NCBI RefSeq assembly: GCF_000004825.1
Contig: NW_008805073.1
Location: 1,426,001 to 1,490,000 of the forward strand
From: Heterostelium album PN500
Taxonomy: Eukaryota; Evosea; Eumycetozoa; Acytosteliales; Acytosteliaceae
Direction: 5' to 3'
DNA: 64,000 bases
Shown here: in pieces, positions 21,172-34,544 of the stretch
Numbering within the stretch: position 1 is the stretch's first letter
Layout: every line of letters begins with the position of its first letter
Translations under genes and position numbers: made by a program
The notes under the pieces: generated by a model
The model's input: only the letters and a program-made list of their open reading frames with translations
What the model was told of the DNA's origin: nothing
The model's database searches: none

Positions 21172-22904
21172 ATGATAATAGATAACAACAACAATCAAAC
21201 AACAACAAATAAGTTGGTAGGCTTTTCACATTATTTATTAAACTATATTGTTAGAAATATAGAAGAGAACATCGATAGAATATGTTTTAGTTTGGTTTGT
21301 AAGAGATTGTATAACGAAAGAGATAAATATCTATCTTTCAATACAGATTCTATTAATATTGGAGGTTGTGATAATGTCTTTATTCAATACAACCATCCGC
21401 ATTTCAAACTACCATCGTATGACTCTACCCTAAGAAGATCAATACAATCAAAGAATGATTGTAATCTCTATATATCATCGGATATCGATATATCATTGAA
21501 TGATTTTTCTTTTAGATATAGTAAGTAGTTATAAATATATTCATAAAACAAATTATTATTATTATATTAATTATATCATTAACCAATCTTTTTTCTTTAT
21601 CTACTACTTCTTTAGAAAATATCAAAACATTAGAAAGTATTCCAACATTTATAACAAATTTGATTATATCTGTTAAAGTACATCGTGAGGATGAATCTGA
21701 GCATATATACAAATTGCTGAGCAAGTCAGAGTCGGTAAGACAGTTGATTGGTTGTCATACGCTGAAGTATGGATTACCAAAGTCATTGGAATCTCTTGTT
21801 TTCACTCATGATTTCAATGAACCTCTTGTAAGGGGATCTCTTCCCAATGGTTTGAAATCGCTTCATTTCGGAGTGCGTTTCAACCAACCTCTACAAAAAG
21901 GTATACTACCAGAGAGTCTATCATCCTTGGCATTCTGTGGAGGAGCATTCCAACATGTTTTCGAGCCTGGTATGCTTCCCTCATCGCTAAAAACATTGTT
22001 CCTAACTGAATACACACAGACTTTCAAAATGGGTGCACTCCCTCACCACCTGGAGTTTCTCAGCTATTCTGGCGCGAGAACTGTACTTGCCAAAGGTATT
22101 TTACCTACCACTATCCACACTCTACGTATGGCGCCTGACATATGGATTCAAGGCGACTTGGACCTACCAAATCTCAAAGATCTAAGTATCTATCTTCATG
22201 AAACCAATGATATTTCGCTTCCTGTTATCAACCTTGATCTGTTGCCATCAAAGCGATTGAATACTTTCAGGGTTGACCTTCCGTGCAAACTCACTGGCAA
22301 GATGCCTACCACCATTACAGATTTGAATCTCGATAACTGTGAATTTAATATCGACTCTCTATTCCCGAAACCGTTGGAGTATCACTTGGAGAGTTTGAGA
22401 ATCGATAGAAACTATTTGGCACCGATTCCATCGAACGTGAAAATCAACCGGCTATTCATTGAAGGTGAGAAATCGCCAGCCGCATCTGACCCTTTTGATT
22501 ATCTTGGTGAACTTCTACCGCTGGAGATAAGTGCACCGTTCGACCTTTTATATCAAACCTCGGAGGTTCCCTTACCAAACTCTATCAAGACTATACATTT
22601 TGCCGAGAGTGGTGTAAGAGCACTGGTTAATGTTCCACCATTACTGAATACTGTAACTTTTTCAAGACAAACAACACTCCAAAAGCTACCGAATTATATT
22701 ACGAAAATCACTAATATCATTTTTAGAGACGATTGGAATGATAGTAATATCATTATAAGAAAGTTGGACAATCATTGCTATTTATTGTTTGGTTATTATT
22801 GTAGTAAATTAGTTTCTAAACTATTCCACCAATCAAAATTGTTAAATTATTTAAAACCATATAGAGAGTGGGGAAAGAACAAAACTCAATTAAAATTAAA
22901 TTAA
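21172..22904 (+). CDS. FNIP-repeat protein with F-box-like N-terminus
   Basis: Two exons, 21172..21520 and 21616..22904, 545 aa. The N-terminus (HYLLNYIVRNIEENIDRICFSLVCKRLYN) is the F-box-like helix pair usual in this family. From about residue 165 come FNIP/IP22 units of 22 residues with the pattern F...FN.PL..G.LP..L..L.FG (for example HDFNEPLVRGSLPNGLKSLHFG, 22 residues per turn). These form an LRR-like solenoid and are hugely expanded in dictyostelids. An adaptor role in SCF ubiquitin ligases is inferred from the F-box. The start ATG at 21172 is the first in frame after a stop. Confidence 0.85.
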
Positions 22905-23422
22905 TAATTACAATAAACTTATAGATAATAATTATTATCAAAACAACTATCCTTTTTTTTTTTTATCTTATTTGGAATTGAATCATTAATTTGAGCTATG
23001 AATATTTTGAAGATCCAATCTATGTTACTATCTTTACAAAAACAAAAAAAGATAAATTAATAATTTCCTTTCTCTGTTTTTTTTTTTCAGATTTACACTT
23101 TTCATTATTTTATTTTTTGAACAGATAATGTGGAGTTAAAAATTAAATTTACCCCCTATAATTTATTTAAAATAAATCTACCACACCCTAATTATATTAA
23201 AATTATAAAATATATCCAACTATCTTAAAAGATGGTTTCTATTTTATTTTAATTTTGTTAATAGTATTTATTCTTAATGTGAAAACTAAAACAAGTTTAG
23301 ATTGTTACAATTTTATAGATATACAAAGAAATATTTTACAATGAAATAATAGAAATAAAAGATTTTCGAAAAAAAAATAATAACAATAATAAGATAATAA
23401 TTATTTCATATGACAATAATAA
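22905..23422. other. Intergenic region
   Basis: AT-rich, no gene seen; oligo-T runs at about 22951 and 23081. Confidence 0.4.
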
Positions 23423-24414
23423 ATGGAAGAAGACGAGGAAGCTAATGTTGGAACAGGTTTATTCCATTTTCAGAATCCATACTCGGTGGACGATGAAGAT
23501 TTTACCATTTGTACATTCTACGAGGTAATGCATTATATAATTACCATGGTATTCTTTATAAGTAAGAAATTTCATTATTCCATTTCAATTACAATCTATC
23601 AAGTTAAAATAGTTTAATAATTATTTATTTATATATTTCCACTACAAAATAGTTGCTTCATTTTATTTTTTCTTTTTATCATCCTTATTAGTTCAACATA
23701 TGATTAAAGATAAAATTCAAGCAGAAATACCATTTAGTACGAAATATCATCAGAGTCTATCGAATGAACAAGTTATTTCACTTTGTAATGTTCAATTTAA
23801 TGATACAATTGTAAGAAAATTAATTATCCTTGTAAAGAATTTTTAAATATTAACTGATTTTAAATATTTTTAAAAGGATATAAACATTTGTAGAGAATTT
23901 AGTAGTTCAAATATTTTGGATGGTATTATAATTCCAGAAAATAATAGTGGTGGAAGTGATTCAAATTTAATGTGTAATAATATACAGTTAAGAGGTACAA
24001 ATATATTAAATGTTATTCCATGTATTACTCTTAATAAAAACGAACATTCATTAAAGATTATAAAGAGTTTCGATATAGAGGTATTGTCAAAACCAATCAT
24101 TAAATCAAATGTAGTTATATTAGGTGGTAAGTATTATCATTTATTTGAATCAATAAATAATATATTAGGTTCTAATTTTATTATATATATTTGCTATTTA
24201 TATTTGCTATTTATATAAACAAGTAATTCCACATCGAGAAAAAGATATAGTTGATTCAAATATTTTAGTAAGAAATTTATTTGTTTTCAATATTACAAAA
24301 GATTTAGAGATCGATATGAAGGTGTCAGATAATAATTGGGATTTTTCATATTTAGGAAATCAAATTAATTACGATGGTCTAATTTCTTATTGGCAAATAT
24401 TAACTTTTCCATAA
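23423..24414 (+). CDS. Hypothetical protein, 232 aa
   Basis: I do not recognise the family. Four exons keep one frame: 23423..23561, 23692..23810, 23877..24126, 24224..24414. An acidic start (MEEDEEANVGTGLFHFQNPY) is followed by a hydrophobic segment (MHYIITMVFFIIQHM, about residues 36-50) that could be a membrane helix if the first exon is read to 23561. The rest is Ile/Asn-rich and globular-looking, with a long run of I/V-N-S beta-like pattern and the end ISYWQILTFP. A shorter exon 1 ending at 23524 would put exon 2 out of frame, so the longer one is preferred. Confidence 0.55.
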
Positions 24415-24880
24415 GATATTGGATTATTTATTATAAATAAACTATTATAATATTTTGTATATACATATAAATATTTTCTATTATAAAATTAGTAAATTGA
24501 ATCTATATTCATTCCACTATTATTAAATTTTAGGAAGTAAGTAAGTTTTTTGTTGACCAAAAGTCAATTATTAATTTAAACAAATAAGATAAAATTAGTA
24601 ATCTTTATTGGGGGACGACAAACTTGTTTTGTTTTTCACTATGAATTCATTTGTGGGTTTGTTTTTTTTTAATCATATTACAAAGGTGACGAAGCTACCC
24701 TTTTTTTTTTTATTAATTTTTTTTAAAAAAAAACAATTTTAAATCTGGAAGTGGTTACTGAGTCACCTAATAATTTGTGATTTTCAATTTAAATGATTAA
24801 ATTTTTCATTGTTTAATTTTGTTTTGTTTGTTCAAATATATATATCTTTTTATATATAATTATTTATTTATTATTAAATT
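24415..24880. promoter_or_regulatory. PDI upstream region
   Basis: Very AT-rich with several T runs (24661-24731) and a TATATATATCTTTTTATATA block about 30-45 bp before the PDI start. No gene. Confidence 0.4.
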
Positions 24881-26759
24881 ATGAAATTCAATAAATTTGT
24901 ATTATTGGCAACAATTATGTTGTTTGCCGTTGCAATCCGTGCGCATGGAGATCACGGACATCATCACGACGATGAGGAGGAAGATGGACCATCCGATGAC
25001 AATGTCATCAACATGAACGAAGTAAACTTCAACGAGGTCATCACTGAACACGATCTCGCCCTTGTTATGTTCTTTGCCCCATGGTGTGGTCACTGCAAGA
25101 ACTTGAAGCCACACTGGTCTGAGGCTTCCAAGTCACTTGCCACCAACAAGAAGGTTGCCCTCGGTAAAGTCGATTGTACTGTCGAAGCTACTCTCTGTCA
25201 ATTGAACAAGGTTGAATACTACCCAACTTTGGTCCTTTTCAGGTAAATATATATCATATATTAAAATCAAATCGCTTTTTCAAGAGAATTTATAAATTAA
25301 CATCTGCTTTCCTTTTCCTCTATATCTTTCTCTTCTTCAACTCTCTTACAATAGAAACGGTGTACCAGAGCCATTCGAATTGAATGAAAGAACTGCTTCC
25401 GGTATTGTCAACGCCCTCACATCGTATGTACAACAATATGGTGCATTTTAAACAACTGTTGAAATTGAGAATGGTTTCCAAATTTCTTTTTTCTTCTTGT
25501 TTGATATGTCCATGTTGATATCAACTTTGTTTAAAAGTTTTTAATAAACAAATATGAACAGCTCTCTAACATAATAATATAAAAAAAAAAAATACACAAA
25601 TTACAGAGAGCTTTTACCACCAATCACCAGTGTTGAAACTGAGGAAGATTTGGAAAAGTTGAAGGCTGAAGGAAAGGATGTTATTGTCGGTTTCTTTGAT
25701 AACGATCACGACGACCGTTACACCACCTTCAAGAAGTTGGTTACTCCAATGAAGAAGTTCATCAAGTTTGGTGCCGTCATCAACAAGGAGTTCTCTGCCA
25801 AGCACGTCAAATCTACTCCATCCGCCAACATCTACACCAAGTTTGAGGACTCTCCAGTTGTCCCATTCACCGGTAACTTTGAACCAGAGGAATTGACTCA
25901 ATTCATCCGTTCCAGCATTTTGCCAACTTTGGGTGAGATCAACGAACACACCTACAAGAAGTACGACGGTTGCGGTCTCCCAATTGCCTACCTCTTCATC
26001 AATCCAAAGGAGAAGGAAGCCACTGAAACCACAGTTGCCGAAGTCACCAAGATTGCCGCTGCCCACAAGGGTAAGATCGTCTTCTGTTCGGTCAACAACG
26101 TCAAGTACCCACAACAAGCCAAATACCTCGGATTGTCTGGTTCCAAGGTTCCAGCTCTCGCCATCGAGATCTCTGCCAAGGGACAAAAGTTCTTGTTCCC
26201 AGAGGACAGCGAGTGGAGTCAAACCGCCGTTTCCGAATTCGTTCAACAATATTTGGACAACAAGTTGGTCCCATTCATGAAATCCGAGCCAATTCCAGCC
26301 GACAACAGCCAATCTGTCAAGGTCATCGTTGGTAAGACCTACGAACAAATCGTCCTCGACGAGACCAAGGATGTCTTGGTTGAATTCTACGCTCCATGGT
26401 GCGGTCACTGCAAGAGTTTGGAACCAATCTACAAGCAACTCGGAGACTACATGGCCGAAAACCCACATGTCGTTATTGCCAAGGTCGATGCTACCGCCAA
26501 CGACGTTCCACCAGAACTCGCCATCCGTGGTTTCCCAACCATCAAGTACTTCAAGGCCACCGACAAGAAGAACCCAGTAGAGTACAACGGTCAACGTGAT
26601 CTCGCATCATTGGTCGAATTCATCCAAGAGCACTCCACCCAAACTTTGAAGTTCTCAAAGACCGTCGAGGAATTCTCCGGAGTTGAAGCCGAAAGCGATA
26701 TTGATGAGGAACCAGAAGTTGCCGTCAAGAAGAACAAGCTCCCACATGACGAACTCTAA
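24881..26759 (+). CDS. Protein disulfide isomerase, ER lumen
   Basis: Forms and rearranges disulfides in the ER. Three exons: 24881..25242, 25355..25423, 25607..26759 (527 aa). It has a signal peptide (residues 1-21), a His/Asp-rich stretch (HGDHGHHHDDEEE), a first thioredoxin domain with APWCGHC at about 69-72, two redox-inactive domains (b, b'), a second APWCGHC at about 409-412, an acidic linker and the ER-retrieval signal HDEL. The a-b-b'-a' plan and length match classical PDI/ERp57. High GC and C-ending codons imply high expression. Splitting exon 2 into only 23 codons is odd but the phases agree. Confidence 0.95.
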
Positions 26760-26981
26760 ATTAAATAATAAATAATAGTTATAATAATAAAAATAATACT
26801 CGTAAAAAAAAAAGATTTAATTTATAGGAAAAAAACTAAATAAATTATTTTCTTTTATTTTTGTATAAATAAATTTCTATAAACTTAAGAGTCACTAAAT
26901 ATTACTACTATTTATTTGTTTGGTATACAACATACTATAATATACATATTTATTATTTTTTATAAAGAATAACTTAGTTAA

Positions 26982-29900
26982 TTAACTGCCTATTCTTGAT
27001 AGTTTGGATTTCAATTTTTGAGATTCATAATTGATAATTCTTCTCTTTTTGATGTAAATGATTGCACCAACAGCAGCAGCAATAGTAAATATGCCGACAA
27101 CAGTGACAATGGTAGCGATTTCCCATGCTTTCAAACCTTTGGTCTTACATCCTCCATCAACGTTGATTAGTACGTTGAAACTTGGATCGATCAAACAGTA
27201 TGCACATTGCGGTAAAGAAACACCAATCCACATTTGGTCATCAGTTTGATTGACAATTTCATTCTTTGAATAGGCAGGTCTACCGTTTGAAAGAACAACA
27301 GGTAAGAAGTTTCCATAGAAAGCAACACCATTCTTAATAATCTTTAGGTACTGTACAGAGTTATCAAGTTGATTTACACCAATGGTTTCTTTTGACTCAG
27401 CACAATCCGATGGTACATTACTTTGTTCAGTGGAGAATACAACTCTTAGAGTATTTAAGGTTGATAGATACTCCCATCCATCTATTTGAACGGTTACTTT
27501 AAGTGAATTGGGTGGTAAGTTTGATGTTACACCTGCAAACTCAACGGTTCTTGGATCTGGCGAGTATTGAATGGTTACAATTACAAAAAGATCTGGTCTT
27601 GTATTGTTTAGATAATAGTAGAGGCTTGTTAATGTTTGGTTTTCTTCTTTTCTATAGTTCCAACTATTAGTTAGCAATTCAAAGGCAACAGACGCGTCTG
27701 GACCTAGCTCTTGAATCGATACCATATTGAAATCGAATTGATGGTCATCAGCAATAAAAGAAGCGGATGGAGTAGTTGAGTTTGGATTAATAGTTCCACC
27801 AGATGTCTTTGAGTCGCAATAGAATCCACTGAATCCACCAGCACAACTGCAATATCCATTTACACAACTACCATGATTATTGCATATCACAGGATTGGAA
27901 TCAGTTGGATCGATACAATATGTTAAGTTTAATGGAACTATTTAGTTTGATAACAAATAATTAGTAAAAATATAAACAGTTATTCTAACAATTTACTTAC
28001 CAATTACCATATTTGAATAATGTACAAAATTGTCGATGGTTACTGTTAAATTGGTTTGTCCCTTTGGTAAGGATGAAACACCACAGGTTATATTGTAGAT
28101 ACCCCAGAATGAGACTTTACAGCTTTGTTGACCGATTGTAACTACTGGTTTACTATTCTTTCTACCAAAGAAACCATAGATTTGTACATCACCACCCTGA
28201 GTAGTTACTGTGGAGGTTGAGGTAACTACAGGATACATCATCACAAAAGTTCCATTCCCATTGAATGAGAGATATGGACTTGACATGTTAACACTTAGAA
28301 GCTCTGACGTAAAGTCAATGATTGGTTTGGTTATAGTACAATTCAAAGTATCGGCAACCAACGATGTAACAACACAAAGTTGATTATTTACATTTGTACT
28401 GTAAATCCAAGTACTATTGAAAGTACCTTTAATAGAAACATATAACGCAAACTCTGTTTGTTGTCCAGAGATAGATTGAATATTTGTAACTTTTAAAAAA
28501 ATAAAAAAAAAAGTTAGAAAATAAATATAAAAAAAAGAAATAAAATAAAATACATACCATCAGTGACCCAATCTAATTGATAATAAAGTTGGAATATTGA
28601 TGAAAACATAACATTTTGACTACCAAAAGATGGAAGATTTGAAAGTTCAAAGAGTGAATTTGGTACAATTACTTTCAAGTTTGGTGAGGTATCTTCATTG
28701 AAACCATATCCAAGATTTTTACCACTAATAGTGATTTTACCTTGTGATGAAGGTGTCATTACATATGTTATTGAATTAATTTGATAGGCTTTTGAAATTT
28801 TAGTAAATGGTTGAGATGGTTTTAATATTTGAAAACTTACGACAAGTAAAATTTGGGTCGATTTGAATAGTTGATGGCATTCCATTCGAAAGTAAATCCC
28901 AGCAACAATAAATGCAATCTGGAACTGAGGTAATATTAGTTCCTGTCAGTGAGAGTTTACTGGTGGCACAGAATTTTTCTGAAACACTTCCATTAACCAG
29001 CTCCATATTGTTGATACTCAAACTAAAGAACTTAATAGCTGAATATTCATCTGGAATTGTACCGGTCATGCTATTATTGTATAAATATCTATATTATTCT
29101 TTTAATTAATATTAAATTTAAGTTTTTAAATTTTTAATTTTTACTTACAGAGTAATATTCTTATCTGCAAACCATTTAGCCTGGGGCCAAGAATTATAAG
29201 TTGGACTTTCAATGATATAACTAGTTATAAATTTTTAATAAATATTAAAGCTAAATATAATTTAATAAAATTGTTATTTTCTTACAGTTCTGATAAATTC
29301 TTTGCATCTATAATTGGAGAGCTTATACCGGAGAATTGACTTTAATTGGGGTTTGTTAGTATTACAGAATTTTTTATTTTAAAAGTCTAATACTTACACT
29401 CTTTTTAATGAAGGTAGCATTGTCAAGTTCATTGGTGAAAAAGATCCATCAAAAAAGAAAAGAGATTTAATGTTTGGTGCATCCGTTACAGTACAATCTA
29501 CATTTTGCAATACCCTAATAAAGTAGAAATTAATAAATAATTATTTTAATATTTTTATATATTGTAATATCTTACAACAAATTTAGTGTTTTAGAACTAA
29601 GAATAAGAGAAGCTGACGAAGCTGCATTTAAATTCCTATATTATATGAATATCAAAAAAAGTCAAAATTAAATATAGGTTTTTTTAATTTCAATTTTGCT
29701 ATAACTTACAATCCTTCTAATATTGGAAAATTATCACCAATGATGAGATTAAGATTAGGAATATAAAAGACTGTTAAAAATCTAATTTTGTATTGCTCGT
29801 TGGGATTAATTATGATCTTCATAGAAGGATCGATTTGACCATATAAAGATACTTTATAAATATTTAATAAACTACTTGGGATATCTGAGGAAAGCGTAGA

Positions 29901-30651
29901 GAGGGGTCCATTTTCACTAATAAAAATGGTGTTAGAAATATTAACTTTTAAAGGTATTTAATACTATTTAAGACTTACAATAATACTAATTTTGGTAAAT
30001 TCTGAGGGAAATTTGAAGGAATAGTAAAGTTTTCTGAATTTAAACTTTATAAAGAAAGAATAAATATTAAATCTTAAAAAAAATTAAAAAATTTAATATT
30101 CAAGACTTACCAAATAGAATTTAAAGCAATTTGATTTGGATTGTCTAATTTATCCAAAATACTAATACTTAAATTTTTAACTGGATACCTTGGCGAAGAG
30201 GAAAATTCTACTAGGTAAGGTAGATTTATCTCTAATAGTGGATCTGGAAAACCATTATCGTATGGAATCTCATTAGCAATTACTCTAAAAATTTAAAGTT
30301 AAAATTAGATTTAAATAACGTTAATATTTATCGAAATATACTTACACTATTGTGACATGTTCTATATCATCCAGATCTGTAATACATGTGATTGACTCGA
30401 ATACAATATTGTTATTAATAGATTTACAATCAGTTTTAGTAATATTCCACGGTAAAGAATATTGTTGAGCTATCCATATTAAAGATTGAACTATTTATTA
30501 ATAAATAAAAAAACAAAAATAAATGTTGTTAATATTTGTTAATTTTAATTAATAAAATTTAAAAATTACCTTCTGTTTCAGGTAATTTTTGACTATTAGT
30601 TAAAATAGTTGAAAGAACTAATATTATAAAAATATATAATATTTTGACCAT
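26982..30651 (-). CDS. ComC-like receptor: LRR, IPT/TIG, EGF, membrane helix
   Basis: A multi-exon type I surface protein. Exon 1 (30651..30570) encodes a signal peptide (VKILYIFIILVLS). Exon 2 (30490..30346) has an LRR-cap pattern (WNITKTDC). Then about eight short exons each end near an LRR turn, a one-repeat-per-exon layout. From 29069 to 28000 come a CxxC-rich linker and beta-rich IPT/TIG-type modules (SSQGKITISGKNLGYG is diagnostic). At about 27890-27810 lies an EGF module (NNHGSCVNGYCSCAGGFSG), then a further extracellular domain, a membrane helix (EIATIVTVVGIFTIAAAV) and a short basic tail of about 25 residues. This architecture is that of the dictyostelid ComC family; a role in development or adhesion is inferred. 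Internal exon boundaries were not all resolved. Confidence 0.8.
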
Positions 30652-31182
30652 ATTTATTTATTATTTACAAATAATATTAAACTTTAAAAAAGTTTGATAA
30701 GATTAAACTTGTTAATAATAAATAATAGTTAGTCACTCTTCCCTCAATCAGATCCTGTTAAGAAAGGTTTGCTTTCCAAAATTAATACCAAAAATAAAAT
30801 ATTATAGTATCGTTCTGGTGTATACCAAATTGTGTCAACAATAACAACTTCACTGGTTTATTCGCAACACCAGCAAAAGCATCATTTAATCCATTTTTAA
30901 TAGATCCCAAAACTGATTAAATATCGGTGTTTGTTTGAAAATAGCAAGTTCTCATTAGGTGGAGGGGTAGAGTGCTATTTTTCTTTTCCCAAATCTTATA
31001 AAAAAGTGTGTTTATTATTTTTTAAAACAAGTGATGACGAGATGTTTTTGCTGGAGGCAGGTCTAAAAAGAATATAAAGATGTGTTTTTTCAAAAATAAA
31101 AAAATTGATGATGTTGTGTTAGCAACTAACAAAAACCGTGATCACCACAGATCTCACACAAAATATCTATCAAAAAAAAATA

Positions 31183-31315
31183 GAGAAGTTTTTAGGGATT
31201 AAAAAATCTATACTAAAATCTAGATTTCTAAATCTTTAAGAAAAAACAATATTAATAATAGCTGTTTAACATTTTTTTTTTTTAATGCAGATTTTTTAAT
31301 CCCTAAAATCTTCTT
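31183..31315. repeat. Inverted repeat, possible MITE
   Basis: TTTTAGGGATTAAAAAATCT at 31190-31209 is matched exactly in inverted form by 31289-31308, and the match extends outward through GAAG with one mismatch. The loop is 79 bp of AT-rich DNA. Such short elements with 20-30-bp terminal repeats resemble MITEs; no target duplication was confirmed. Confidence 0.6.
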
Positions 31316-31690
31316 CTTTTAATGATATTCAAAGTATTCTTATTCTTTTTGTGCTTAGTGATTGAAATTAGAATAGATTTTTGTAACTATTGGAGAACAA
31401 ACATAAATAAATCATAATTTTTTGTTCGTGTATTCAATAGATTTTTATTATTATCAGCTTGTTCTTAATACTTTAATAAATCATGATACCTTTATAATCA
31501 ATAAGGTTTACAACAGGCTAAACACTAGCTAATATTGTAATGTCACATGAGAGAATATCTTAATTTAATTTCAAATAAGATAAAAGATCCCCGAATGAAT
31601 ACTTCACAGTCACTGATTCATTTGATTAGTTTCATTCCACATTCTCATTTATAAAAAATAGTAACAAACAAGAGAAATATAATAATAAAA

Positions 31691-32002
31691 AAAGGATTGT
31701 ATTTTCAAATGAGTGATTGTGTATGATTTGAAATCATGTCAATTTCTCATCAAAAGTCAACCAATATTTTAATCATGTTTTTTTGTTTTTTTTTTCTTTA
31801 ATTATATTTATGAAGTGTTAACAATACTAATAGTCCGAAGTCAATATAGACGATTGTATTCGGGTGGAGAGTGTTCATTTTATCTGTCATTACGATCGAT
31901 ATGTTCATACCAAAGTCCTTGGCATAACATTAAGGATTGTATTATCGAATGAGTGATTGTATGATTTGTTAGAAATCATGCCAATTTTATATCAAAAGTC
32001 GA
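31691..32002. repeat. Diverged direct duplication of about 70 bp
   Basis: The segment beginning AAGGATTGTATT at about 31692-31761 recurs at about 31932-32002. Shared blocks include ATGAGTGATTGT, ATGATTTG, GAAATCATG and ATCAAAAGTC. Small gaps separate the blocks. It lies in non-coding DNA. Confidence 0.65.
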
Positions 32003-32369
32003 ATCGTCAACTGAAATTATGGTTGCTTAATCAAAAAAAAAAGCTAAAACCAACAATATTTTTTATCCGTAAAAAAAAAACGAAACATCTGAAGACACCT
32101 GAACTACCAAGACAAAATAAAAATAAAATAATAATAAAAAAAAATAATCAATATCTGGTGATATGTGGGCAAATAGATAAAATTAGCTAAATTGAGTGAT
32201 TAAATCAATATTAAATTTCTTAGTATGAATTGATTACCAAAAGTACTAGTTAGAAAAAAAAAAAACAAAAACAAATAGCAGTATCTTGGTTATCTTGATC
32301 TTTAATATCCATATATTAAATAAAGATAATAAAAACATTTTTATTTTAATATTATTATTATTATTATTA

Positions 32370-33550
32370 TTATATTGTCTTTGGCATATATCTTGCAAAA
32401 GTGAGATATCCTGTGTGTCCTCTCTCGATGGTCACAGGTTTCGCTTGTAATTTATGATAGTTTTCACCGCTGATACCACCAATGCTAAACGGTTCAATCT
32501 TTCCATTCTCCCACTTCTTTCTTTTGTATGTTTTCTTTTCGTTACTGCTTGTTTCACCATCTTTATCTTTCAATTTACTTTCAATCTTTTGGAATGGATT
32601 ATTTAAGAATAATTCTTGATCTTCTTGAATTCTAATATCTATATTTCTAAGTAATACTTCAATTGTTTTAATCTCTATAATATTATATTGATCAAACATA
32701 AGTTAATAAGTAATTATTTTATCTTTTTTTTTTTCTATTCTTTATAATTGTTGAATGCGATGTAACATACCTTCGAAATCTGATTCATCTAACTTTAAAC
32801 AAACAGTCTGTACTTGTTCTATACATGGTGAGAATGAGCAGAGCATTCCACCTTCACGCATCACTGCAACGGCGTGGTCAATTGCTTCCCATGGCGATGG
32901 CAAGTCGAGGAAGACGGCATCGATGTTTCCGATCATTCCTTCGATCTCTGGCAGTTTGAATCCGTCCTTACAGACGTTACGATGTGTCACTGTGATGTAC
33001 TGGTCGATTCCATTGTCGGTAAAGTCACGAACAGCATGCTTAGCACGCTCCTCGTGGAATTCAAATGTATATAAATGACCCTCTGGTGCAATGGTACGTG
33101 CGAACGAGGTGGACAACGATCCACTGCCAGTTCCCGACTCCACCACTTTCGATCCGTTCTTCACCTCAAGATTAAACAAAACCGTACTGATATCCAAATT
33201 AAAGAGAATCTGAGTACGATGATCCAGTGTAATACTCCACAACTCTGGTGTCATATGTAAGATATGCATGAAACCACTACCATCTTCTGAAGCAACCTGT
33301 TTGTTTTTGTTTTAACAACAATGTTTTATAAGTTATTAACTAATTATTTATCTATCTATACCATTTAAGCTCTTAATGATAAGCATACCTTTGCACCATA
33401 TTCACAACCAATTAAACGTTTATGTAAGAATGATCCAAATTTACTGTTATATGTACTACCTGTTTTGATGGTGACGAGTGCCATCTTCTCACGGTTGAAG
33501 TAGACAACCACTCTATCACCTTCTTCAATCAATTTTTTTGCTTTAAACAT
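32370..33550 (-). CDS. trmt61a: tRNA (adenine-58-N1) methyltransferase catalytic subunit Trm61
   Basis: Methylates A58 in the tRNA T-loop as a heterotetramer with Trm6, using SAM, in the nucleus. Three exons: 33550..33389, 33296..32771, 32674..32370 (330 aa). The N-terminal beta domain starts IEEGDRVVVYFNREKM. HILHMTPELWSITLDHRTQI is the family signature, and the SAM-binding loop is VVESGTGSGSLS. The catalytic-site motif is FLDLPSPWEAI. The C-terminus has a conserved GHTGYLTFARY close. Length fits human TRMT61A (289) with a charged Lys-rich insert near residue 270. A neighbour encoding Trm6 is not in this window. Confidence 0.95.
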
Positions 33551-34544
33551 CTTTTTTTCTTATTTAATCTATTCAATCTATAAACAAACAAACAAATTCA
33601 TAGATCTATAAATCACTCTTTATTTATTTTTAAAATCGATAAAATTTAACGAATAATTTTTTTGAAAAATACAAGATTTTTTTTTTACATCCATCAGTCA
33701 TTAAAGTTATTCTGGACTTTATCTTTAATGATTCAAAAAAAAGGTTACAATTTCAATATAACAATAAATCAAAACATATAACTTTGTTTGAAGTATTATA
33801 ATCAAACTATCATTTATTGGTGGAAAAAAAAAAAATAATAATATGATAAAATATAAAACAAATATTATCTTTTATAAACATTATTGTACCTGATGTGTCT
33901 ATATACATATAAACATATCAATATATCTATGTTGTATTAACGATGAAATATCTTTTTTTGTTTTTAAAAATTTAGAGTGTGGTGGGTTGGTGGTTTGTAA
34001 AGATTAAGATTGGGTTATTTGTTTTTTCCTTTATCATTTAAATGTTATTTTAACAATGAAAACAATGTTATTTTTATTTTTAAATGTTGGTTAGTTAATA
34101 TATCATACAACATTGTTACATTATTGTTATTTATTTATTTTATAAAAAAAAAATAATATCTTTTCAGATTCGAAATTCATAGCAAACTTTGCAATTTTTT
34201 TCAATTGATGATGTATGATTGGGTTTTGTTGAAAAAAAAATTCAAATAATATCAAAAAAAAAAAAAAAAAATCTATTATGTAAATTTTATTTTTCATCAC
34301 TCAAGATCAAAGTAGTTTATCACATTCCAATAGTCATATTCATAGTTAATAGTCACATTATAAATTAATTATCAACATTCTTTAAAAAAAAAAAATAATC
34401 ATTTTTATTTTCATTGGAGTATAAATAGTTAGTTCATTAGTTCATTTATTTATATATAAAGTTTGTTTTTTTTTTTATGATCGAGAATAGATAGAATAAC
34501 AGCAACACATCAAGTTATTAGTATTCTAATATTCGAATAGTAAG
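33551..34544. promoter_or_regulatory. Divergent intergenic region, Trm61 / TBC1D23
   Basis: 994 bp, AT-rich. GTGTGGTGGGTTGGTGGTTTG at about 33976-33996 is a G/T-rich box on the plus strand, G-box-like. A GAGTATAAATAG TATA-like box at about 34418-34429 is followed by an oligo-T run upstream of the TBC1D23 start. No gene. Confidence 0.45.

Larger units (their letters stand above)
30652..32369. other. Intergenic region, 1.7 kb, with repeats and an orphan exon-like ORF
   Basis: Between the divergent LRR receptor and the end of Trm61. At 30808-30920 an acceptor-like TATAG opens a 37-codon frame with C.PN.C spacing and FTGLFATPAKASF, like a relic of a surface-protein gene. The inverted repeat and the duplicated segment are listed apart. 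A frame at 31957-32190 is probably chance. Confidence 0.4.

Noticed and set aside
25614-26594. 326-codon minus-strand frame over the PDI gene
   Set aside because: Antisense shadow of C-ending codons; rich in W, L, G, no known domain, and PDI is certain on the other strand.
31957-32190. 77-codon plus frame
   Set aside because: Lys/Asn-rich translation of A-rich DNA, overlaps a non-coding duplicated block.
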